Shown here in pieces: positions 9,530 through 18,566 of a stretch of DNA of 22,140 nucleotides; position 1 is the stretch's first letter, and every line of letters begins with the position of its first letter. The DNA comes from Neelides folsomi. Taxonomy: Eukaryota; Arthropoda; Collembola; Neelipleona; Neelidae. Location of the stretch: the NCBI GenBank assembly GCA_034687125.1, contig JAQGBZ010000662.1, forward strand, positions 1 through 22,140. The letters run 5' to 3'. Below the pieces are notes generated by a model. That model was not told the DNA's origin and did no database searches. It was given only the letters and a program-made list of their open reading frames with translations. Position numbers and translations under genes: made by a program.

Positions 9530-11700
9530 AACAAATGGGATAAAGTTATATGATATAAAATAAATAATTTAAATTGCAGCCAAAAGATTGCCAATGACAA
9601 TGAAATTGAAATTTCTAAAATCAGTATTTATAGGTTTTTACCAAAACTTACTATCAATGTTAAAATAAAAATACTACATGTACAAAATTATATGGTCAAA
9701 GTCTAAATAAAAGGGGAAACTACAGATATTGATATCAAATGTAGTTGCATTTGCAGGATGATCCATTTTAAGGCAATTTTTGAAATGGTGTTATATAAAG
9801 CTATCATACCCTCACGGTATGCCAAATATTTGTAATTTAAAAATTCATTTAAATCCATTCAATTCAAGTTAAATAGTTTTATTATACCTAAGTACATAAG
9901 CACGTATTTATAAGTTCTAAAGTTAATCCTATTATACTTGCTATGATATATAAATATAACTATAATTATTTGAATACTTAGGATTAGTCATTGTTGTGAA
10001 TCATCAGAACCCTTTAGAGATTAACGTCGACCTCAAGTGCTTAAATTACAGCTAATCTTAATCTTTATTAAAATTTACTCATTTCTCTTCTATTTTCTTC
10101 CTTTACACAAATTGTATCTTTCCACTTTGAACTTTCTCACTCATTATCTTTAAATTTACCCACATAATAATACATAGGTACATACATACAATATATATTT
10201 ACAAATAAATAATTTAATCTTTGTTAACCCTAAGTGATTCATTGTATATATAACAATATTTATATAATCTATTATTGTATTCTAACTTATGATTACGGGC
10301 CCTATAAAAGCCCTAGAGAAATTGTATTCTAGAAATTCGGTCTTAGATTTTCTAGGCTCTAACCACTATCCACTAAGGATTGCCTGTTAAAAACGGGTAC
10401 CAGTGAATCGTGGGGAAAAGTCTCAATAAAAATTTATTTGGGGTTTAAAATTTTCCGTTCTCGTTTATTGCATTATATTCATTTGTTTAAGGTTCCATTA
10501 GAATCGGTTTTTCATATCCGTTCCTAATATCTGTTTATTAAATTTCTTTCCTATATTGAAGAGAATCCCTTTGTGAGTTCTCAAAATCACTTTTAGGTCT
10601 CATAATAACAAATGGTTACACTAATTAAGATAATACAATAAAATGAAAATTCAATCGGATAAATTACTGTTTCGGTTTATGCAGCCCTTGTGAGGAAACA
10701 ATGCCTATTTTATGGTAATGTAATAAGTACGTAATAACCGCCTGATTTCGGGTAACCAAATGACAACAAATACTCGTTTTGGGGTAAAATAGTAGTTGAA
10801 TTGAATTATGGTTTTATTCATCAACTTAAAGTAGTTAATACATTACAAGGAAAAAAAATTAGATAATTAATATACTGATGAATGAATGATGAACCTGGAA
10901 ACTAGTCCCAATACAAGATCTATACTTCCATACAAAAAAGAGAAAAATACAATTACAAATTGTAATTTACAATACATTGTGATTAAATTAGAAATTAGTT
11001 GTACTGTATAGGTAAGTCCATTATTTGAACTTTGGCCAAATAACTATTATTTATTTTTATTTAAAGTGATTTTATCAAATGTAAAGCTCTGTATGTATAA
11101 TCATTACATTATCTATATTATTAAATAAAGATATTCGTATTCTTATCATTCTCATGGTAAATACATACGGTATCTTGATACATACCTATTTGCCACATGT
11201 AATTGTAATATAATAAACGAAGTTTACTTATACTTTCAATCATTCTTAAATGTTGTATATCTAATGATTTTACTATACTAATAAATAGGTATTTTAACGT
11301 TCTTTTTGGATGGGATTATAAATTCAATTAGGTGACATTAAATTGTCCTTTGTTTAACTATTAATTGTAACCATACTTAAACCATTATTTATGAATAATG
11401 AATTAAACACATTAACGCAAGCACTTTAAATAATTAATATTAGATTATTATGAATGATGAATAAATAAATAAGTTCAGAATGCACAGACCCAACAATAAA
11501 GAACAGAGTTGCATTAAAAGCTCCCGTATAATCCCATATGTTTTGAATTGCCTTTAGGCAAAAAAACTCGCTCACCTCTGTCAAATTCTCTTATATTCTC
11601 TCTTATACTTTTCTTTCATTTATTCCCCCTGCGCATTGCACTCTACAACTTCTGCAATTGTTTTACTGAACTTGGAATTTGTTCATTCTCACTCTGCAAT
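9530..11700. other. Long intergenic region, no gene recognised
   Basis: About 2.2 kb, mostly AT-rich. Bases 10280-10450 hold a TATAAAAG box (near 10301) and, about 120 bp later, an AATAAA signal in more complex sequence. That resembles a promoter and poly(A) block of an old retroelement LTR, but no flanking duplication was found. Bases 10640-10800 are also less AT-rich but show no coding pattern. Bases 11560-11700 are C/T-rich and precede the lipase start codon, so probably contain its promoter and 5' UTR. Confidence 0.4.
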
Positions 11701-11713
11701 TAATTAATTGACA

Positions 11714-13453
11714 ATGAGGTCATGGGGCAGAGTGAAATATTCATTTGTTCAACAAAGCACCCAACAAGAACAATCTGAAGAATCAATCAGAAGAGGAATG
11801 GGACCAAAGTGCAAGATTTTATTAATTTCATTCGGAACTTTATTTTCACTCTTTTTACTCATTTATTTACTCATTCCTTTAATTTTCCATTTAAGTCCTT
11901 TCATTCAACGCAATATCGTTTTTCTACCATACAGTAATTACATAATAATAATAATATATTTTTCATATAACATTAAACTATTATTTTATTATTTAACTCG
12001 ATGTCATTTTTAATTTATTTCCCGCCTAAATTTTGATTTTTGTCTGATAGTGATATATCCAAACGGAGTGAATTTCTCAGATCCTTCTTCACAAGAAGTC
12101 ATTGGGGCTCGTAATTTGTATCTCAATTCTGAATCAAATGTTACTATTGGAGTTTGGTAATTAATTGACTAAATAAGTTAATTTAATAAGTTAAATAACT
12201 AAATATTAAATTAATTTTATTAACTTAAGTATAAGAGGTATTTATATTTATGATATAATTTTTGTTTTTATAGGCATATGTTGCCAATGTCATTGGCAAA
12301 TCATTCCAATGGCCAAAATGAATCATTCTGGACTGAGTCATTAAGAAACTCTGGGAAAAACATTATAATCTACTTGCATGGGAATTCTGGGTCGAGAGCC
12401 GGTTACCATCGCAAAGGTCTTTATAAAAAACTGCAAGAGTTGGAGTTCCATGTCATTGCATTTGATTATCGTGGTTACGCCGACTCATCGCAAATTTCCC
12501 CGAGCGAGAGTGGAACTGTCGAGGATGGAAATTTGGTGTACAAATGGGTGAGAGAAATTATTGGGAAATATTCAACAACGCAAATATTCATATGGGGACA
12601 TTCACTTGGAACCGGGTAATGAAACATATAATTCATTATATTAAATAATTAATCACTTTTAATTAATTTTATTATATGGCTAAAGACTTTATAACAATAT
12701 TATATTACTATAATTGCTATTGGAATTTTGATATAATTTTGTATAAATATATAATATAGGAATGTTAATATTTAATTATGCATATTATTGATTTAGTGTG
12801 TCAACTCGTACAGTCAGTAATTTAATCAATGAAGGGGATGAACCAAATGCGCTAATTCTAGAAGCTCCTTTTCCCTCATTTGGGGAAGCAATGAAAAATC
12901 ACAGATTTAATGTAATAAATACATTCGATGAATTTAATTAATTGAAGTATAATTAAATATTAATTATATAGTATAATATGGATATTTTCTTAAAGATTTA
13001 CAGATATTTTCCATTTTTTGATGAAATTTTTATTTCCCCACTTCGCAAAAATGACTTTGCCTTTGAGAATGAGCTTAATATTGTCAATGTTACTATTCAT
13101 ATTCTGATAATGCATGCTGTGGATGATCCAATTGTTTCTGTTTCATTGGGTGAAAAGGTAATTTTGGCTAAACATTAATTTATTAAGATTATTAATTAGA
13201 AATATCATTTTTACTAAATATATATAAAAATGTAATCATTTTAAAGCTTTTTGAAACCGCACAAAAACTTCGCCCAAACAATTCTCAACCTATTTATTTT
13301 ACAAAATTCGAAAGCGGACAACATAATCGGATTTATCAAGCTCAAGATTTTTTAAATGTCGTTAAATCTTTCTCAAATTGCGTTACCATGGTCACCAACA
13401 ATTCTCAATATTGCAATTATTTTAGTTTAAATCACATTGAAATAAAATCATAA
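11714..13453 (+). CDS. ABHD12: ABHD12-type alpha/beta-hydrolase (lysophosphatidylserine lipase family)
   Basis: Six exons: 11714-11933, 12051-12156, 12274-12615, 12797-12911, 12996-13157 and 13247-13453; 383 aa, close to human ABHD12 (398). A single membrane anchor lies at about 35-58, typical of this ER membrane lipase. A family-specific block (ARNLYLNSESNVTIGVWHMLP-like) follows. Then come the oxyanion-loop LHGNSGSRAGYH, the nucleophile elbow GHSLG (Ser219), HAVDDPIV (Asp304/305, probably 305) and GQHN (His341). The triad is therefore complete. Family members hydrolyse lysophosphatidylserine and other lysolipids. The codon two before the chosen ATG is TTG, so translation should begin at 11714. 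Exon 5 could alternatively start at 12972 (also AG, same phase), which would add eight residues; 12996 fits the family spacing better. All splice sites are GT-AG. Confidence 0.88.
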
Positions 13454-13490
13454 AACTTTTAAATCAACCAAATCAAAACTTAATTTCACC

Positions 13491-13496
13491 TTTATT
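13491..13496 (-). terminator. Candidate poly(A) signal of the methyltransferase-lectin gene
   Basis: AATAAA on the minus strand, about 180 nt past that gene's stop codon. It lies inside the probable 3' UTR of the convergent ABHD12 gene. Confidence 0.35.
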
Positions 13497-13541
13497 TTTC
13501 ATAATGAATTAATCTAATAAGTTGGATATTACGTAGTTACA

Positions 13542-13547
13542 AATAAA
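13542..13547 (+). terminator. Candidate poly(A) signal of the ABHD12 gene
   Basis: AATAAA about 90 nt after the stop. Another AATAAA overlaps the last codons (13441-13446), so the true site is unsure. Confidence 0.35.
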
Positions 13548-13675
13548 ACATTAACCTAAGTTTTAACAAATTAATTATATTATTAACAAGAAAAGAAGAT
13601 GAATACTATGTATGTATATGTATTGTGGGTATATTAAAACTAATTTTGTAATTAAAACTTGAAATTTATCAAAAT

Positions 13676-15622
13676 CTACCTGTAGACTATTTCCCATTTC
13701 AGTTGAGGATCTTCATCGCATTTTTTTAATGATAACTTTGTATCTAATGAATGTAAACATTTTCCATTATTCAGATTTTTCAAAGTTTGATTATTTGGGT
13801 TGAATTCCCATTTGTCAACAAAGGAAATATTTTCTTCATTGCATAAAATCATTGATAATTTATTGTCTTCTGTTGAAGTCCAGCATGATTGTTCATCGAA
13901 ATATTTAACATGGCCATTTTGTGTTAAATAAAATAGCTATTAAATAAAATATATAATTTAAAGAGTAATTGACAATGACTGATTTCATAATTTATGTCTT
14001 TATTTCTTACAGTAATAAAGTTGTATTTGAAAATTCCTTCGCAATGATGAATAAATAAATCGTATTCAAATTTAGAATTCATTTGATCCTTTCTATAAAT
14101 GCATTTTCTGCTTGTATTGCTTTTGAGCTGAAATAATAAAGATCATAAGCATATAAGTAAACTATACATTCCTATACACATACCTATTCGAATATGATTC
14201 TACAAGAGTCGAGTATAAAATTTATTTGAATAAACAAGAGCTGAATAAAAACTTACACCAAATCCATTTAACTGATTCTTTTTCACATTTAAAGTATTAT
14301 GAACAAACATATAGTCCTGTTCATGTTCACCGTACAAGTCAAACCCATTTTTGTACATTAACATTTTCATTTCATGTTTATCTGCAAAAAATTGATGTTC
14401 GATTGACATCGTCTGCAAATCAATAATAAGGATTTATGTATTATAATTATATAAAAAATAAATTTTAATTTTAAGTGTAAATACCTATAATACAATATGG
14501 AATATACAATATGGACAATATACAATATGGATAATATGGATATCTTGATATTTATGAATATTCACCCTAACGTAAATTTTATCAAATGGGAAACTTCTCA
14601 AAACCTCCATTTCAATTCCTTCAACGTCTAAACTCCAATAGTCAACTACTTTAACGTTCAAAGATGCTAAAATAGTTTGCATGGGTAAACATTGCAATTT
14701 TGACACGATCCAAAATTTCCTCTCTGATTCTTCCACATCTTTTATATTTTCGATTCTACTTGAAGTTTTCGCTCATAAATATGAAGGATCATTTCGGATT
14801 AGGAAATCCAATTGGGTTGGATATGATTTAGGAGATAGGCAAACATTCGCCACGAAACATTTTCGATTTTTATTTTTAATATCTTCCAATTGTTCCAGTT
14901 GCGGTTCAACTAAAACTCCCGTCCAATTCAAATGCCGTTCCAAATACAAAGAGTTAGATCCAGCTTCTCCATCAAAAGCACCAGATTCAATGAAAAATCC
15001 AAATTTCTTAAATTATATAATTAAAATTTAAAGTAATTTTTTGCAATGTATTTATTCAAGATAAAGAATTTAAGTTTTAGAAATAAATAAATAATTATTT
15101 TTATTAATTAGCCAATTGGTTAATTACCATTTCATTAAGAATTTTTCTTATGATTGGAACTTGTCCATGATTTGAATCAACATTTGGTTGTGATAAGTTA
15201 TACGGCAATGTTGAAGGTCCGTAAATGTGATTGTTTTTCACGTATTCAATCAATTTTGGATTATCCGCTTCAATGATTTTCCCAGTGAGAAAATCCTCAT
15301 CGCAAGATTTAACATTTGGCTCAACTAATTTGGCATTGTTGTTTGTTTTATCCTGTTTAAATACTTCAAATGATTTTAATTTGTCAATAATGTAATTTTG
15401 AAGTTTAGATATTTCACCATTCTGATTATCAATCTAAATGACCAAAGAATTTTATAATTTTTTTTTATATAAAATCGTTTAATTTTTAATATTTTAAACA
15501 CTCACTATTGTTTGATTTTTTGTAAAATCCCTTTGCATGTAAATGAACAATAAAGAAACCGATATTAGGCATGCTATAATGAGCGAATGATTTTTCAAAT
15601 CAGTTTGAATTTGTTTTTTCAT
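13676..15622 (-). CDS. Type II membrane FkbM-like methyltransferase fused to R-type lectin; one in-frame TGA
   Basis: Exons on the minus strand: 15622-15506, 15433-15128, 15006-14566, 14412-14257, 14127-14011 and 13936-13676; 465 codons. The start ATG gives a short tail and a membrane anchor (about 13-29). Residues 40-141 are a stem with the arthropod FkbM lead-in (PKLIEYVKNN...STLPYNLSQP). Residues 145-155 hold the SAM-binding FFIESGAFDGE motif, 266-275 the SLDVEGIEME motif and 291-297 SIEHQFF. From 341 to 465 the chain looks like the ricin-B domain of polypeptide GalNAc-transferases: KC, HHCEG, QSCW, ILC, a KWEF, then GKCL, KKC and LKWEIV. FkbM enzymes are SAM-dependent O-methyltransferases; glycans are the likely target here. 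All five introns are phase 0. Codon 219 (14775-14773) is TGA in an otherwise intact frame, so the gene may be a recent null allele or the base a sequence error. Confidence 0.78.
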
Positions 15623-15639
15623 TTTATAATGAATAATCT

Positions 15640-16365
15640 CGTTTAGAAGGATTTGTGAAAAACTTTAAATATTTATGATTGGATTAAAAACGATTTCTAA
15701 AGCAGCACATTTGATTCGCTAACCCAAATACATATTTTACAAAGATAAGAATCATGAGATATATCTTATTGGCCTATTGGTATATATTTAATCCTACCTG
15801 TATAACCATAGCTATATCTACTTAAATTAAATAAAATTGAGTTTAATAATACGCTTAATGTGTAGTCTAAATGTGAGAATGAATGTTTATTTTTATTTGT
15901 ATGAGTGTACGTGACATCGTCATGAATTGTAAATGTCTGCTATAAAATAAGAAAGGAAATATTTAAATCAAATTATATTGTGAACAATGATTTCTAGGTT
16001 TAATTCATTCCATCAACCCTTTAGATACAATTTCGACAGGTTTAATATTTAGAACTAATATTTTTCTCCGGAAAATAATAAATTACAAATGAGGTATAAA
16101 TTACAATATTACTACAAAACAGTTTTATTTACACATTAATGAAATTCCTTGACACTATGTTAATAAAATTTAAATTTAAATATAATGCGTTATGCGTATA
16201 AAATTACTTTTAGTACACAATGTAAACAAACATTGGGATTGAATTTATTATAAATGTAATTGAATGATATAACGAAAGAATTAATTAAAAATCGAAAATG
16301 CCGTTATCAAATTCTTTACATTTCATCTTAGCATTTTAAAGGTAAATTATACCTATATGAAAAAT
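15640..16365. other. Spacer between two minus-strand genes
   Basis: AT-rich, about 0.7 kb. It should hold the promoter of the methyltransferase gene and the 3' flank of the galactosyltransferase gene. No gene, repeat or RNA is recognised. Confidence 0.4.
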
Positions 16366-16373
16366 TATTTTAT

Positions 16374-17450
16374 TTATTTTATTAAATTTGAAAAATTCCA
16401 CAATTCATAAATTGTGTCTTGTACAAACGGTTTGATTTCACTAATTAATGACATTGATAATTTTGCAGCATCGTCAATATTAAGAATTTCTGGATAATTC
16501 GGATGATTTAAAACATAATTGTAATATTGTCTCACAAGCCCTGTTATAAAAGCATCTTCAATTGTAATGAGAGATACTTTATGTATATTCGAATAAAGAC
16601 CAAATAACGCGTCTTGGGAAATTAAATATCCTCGATTGCCCCAACAGTAGTTTGGATAAATCCTGCCTGAGTAATCTTCTTCGCTAACATACCATTTGTT
16701 CATTGGTGAATTCTGATCTCTTACGACAGAATTGTTGATCATTTCATAACACAAAATATAATTTTTCTTTGGGAGATTTGGAGCGACGTCTCTTAGCAAT
16801 TTTACAGTGTCGACAAAATCATCATCATCGGCTTTAACGAACCAATGAGCTTTTGGACAATTGCGCAAAAACCATTTAATTCCGATCAAAACTTTAAAAA
16901 CCAAATTTTGGTAAGTTTCTGGATATTCGCCAATAACAATGTCGTTGTGTTTTGCGATTTCATCTAAAAGTTTTGATTCATTATAGGAATTATGTGATTC
17001 TTCTTCATTCTTTTGTCCCAGTAGAAACATTATTCTCATTTCTGAATTTTCCAAACTTTTTAATTTCCCCCAAGTTTCGCGTATTCCGTTTCTTCTATCG
17101 AAATTGTAGCGGGAAGAGAGGACAGCAATTAGGATTCGATTTCTTCTCATTCCAAATTCGCAAGTTTCTTTTGTGTGGTCAAAATAGATCAAACTCAATT
17201 TTTCGGACGCTTCTTTTTTTGAATTCATTAAAACGAGGAAATACGCGAGAGCCATAATAATCATCAAAATGATAGATATCGTTCTCTAAATTAAAACGTG
17301 CTGATTATTTTATAACATTGATTTAATAATGATTTAATAATTTCAATAAAATAATTAAATTATTAAAAATTAAATCATTGTGAATTTTTTATTACAGCTT
17401 ACACATTTGTTGGGAAAATATGGCTTATTAGTCGGTTTGTTGAATCGCAT
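16374..17450 (-). CDS. Beta-1,3-galactosyltransferase family glycosyltransferase (GT31)
   Basis: Two exons: 17450-17403 and 17285-16374; 319 aa. Exon 1 encodes a 16-residue cytoplasmic tail, its donor is GTAAGC and the intron is 117 bp, phase 0. Exon 2 opens with the membrane anchor (about 19-36), giving a type II Golgi topology. Family motifs follow in order: RNGIRETWG (about 81-89), FLLGQ, the ETYQNLVFKV block, the DxD metal/UDP-binding site within KADDDDFV (Asp169-172), YPNYCWGNRGYLIS and EDAFITGL. A frame beginning at the internal ATG at 17264 is also open, but it would lose half the anchor, so I prefer the spliced start. Poly(A) hexamers overlap the stop codon (16369-16378). Members transfer galactose or GlcNAc from the UDP-sugar in beta-1,3 linkage; the exact donor and acceptor cannot be read here. 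Confidence 0.88.
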
Positions 17451-17459
17451 TTCTATATT

Positions 17460-18560
17460 ATTACCAATTACCGCATTGGTAGATCTATATTAATGTTAGT
17501 TGTATTTATAATGAAGGATACGAACAATTAAAATTTAAAACTTTTAAAATTAATATTTTATACTTTTGGTCATTTATAATTTTGAAAAAAGTTATATAAT
17601 TAGTCTTCTAATATATGTAAAATTCTATTTACATACTTGGTGCATATATAGGTCCAAACGTTTAAATTTGAATCGATTTTCAAAAATTTGGAATCTAATG
17701 CATTCGTGTAATTTTACTGCTAAAGTCACACATTGAAAAAACCTGGTTTTTATATATCTACGATCCTGGAAATAACTTATTCAGAGATTTATAAAAATAT
17801 AATAGGAATAAAAACGCATGTATGTAATGTAATAAAAAACGGAGTGTGTGTGAAATGGCATAACAACACACTTTATAATTTTATTAATAGGAGAATAATG
17901 CCCATAAACCTTGAGATAATGTGTCAATGGAAGGAAAGTATTTTATGGTACAATTTGTATAAGTAGAAGAAACTTTATATTACTGAATTTTGACAATGAT
18001 TCAATCTAAATGTGCTAAATTGCCCAATTATGTAACATTAATATCTTAATCTGAACTGAATAAATGAAATTATTATTATTATTATTACAATAAAAATAAA
18101 AAATGGAAATTCATGTTTTAATATTCATAAATCACAATCGTTTGTTTCATAAGTTGTTGATTCAAAATGTAACAAAATGAATTGTATAAAAAAGGTTTTC
18201 TTACAACAATATATTATAACTAATATGATACCTATCTGTATATTATCTTGTGTATCTACCTACACTATTTGTAGTGTAACTTTGTTTATAAAGTTGATTC
18301 CTATTAAACAGGTTATAGCATATATATCTTCTTTTTTACTTGAAGGTTAAATAAAAGGGAATTTTTTTTACAAAAAACGTAGACTTCACATATATGAATT
18401 GCGCATCATTTTCCCTGTTGTTTTCTGACTTTACACTTTTGACATATTTATTAACTTTAGTAATTTAAACCTCAAGTGTGATGATTCAATTAATTGACAT
18501 TTAATAATTAATTTAAACGATAACAAAATTAATTTTCAGTTAAAGTTTTTAAAATCAAAT
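17460..18560. other. Intergenic between divergent GT31 and P450 genes
   Basis: About 1.1 kb of AT-rich DNA that must hold both promoters. It contains an (ATT)n microsatellite at 18069-18087. The open frame at 17733-17966 starts with TTG and has no domain or signal; I treat it as chance. No other element could be supported. Confidence 0.4.
18069..18087. repeat. (ATT)n microsatellite
   Basis: About six uninterrupted ATT units in intergenic DNA. Confidence 0.8.
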
Positions 18561-18566
18561 ACTAAA

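Noticed and set aside
9379..9600. Unspliced 73-codon minus-strand frame as a protein
   Set aside because: Its last 20 codons are AT-rich intron, and its first 25 precede a better signal-peptide start at 9525. The spliced two-exon model explains more.
9992..10610. Possible solo LTR (TGTTGT...ATAACA ends, internal TATAAAAG and AATAAA)
   Set aside because: No target-site duplication flanks the ends, there is no second copy in the window and no retroviral or retrotransposon coding sequence, so I cannot claim it.
14681..15031. Plus-strand open frame of 116 codons
   Set aside because: It lies exactly opposite exon 3 of the methyltransferase, whose translation carries clear family motifs. The plus-strand product shows none.
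16952..17257. Plus-strand open frame opposite the galactosyltransferase
   Set aside because: Shadow of the GT31 coding sequence; no motif of its own.
17733..17966. Open frame of 77 codons
   Set aside because: Begins at TTG, shows no domain, and lies in AT-rich intergenic DNA.
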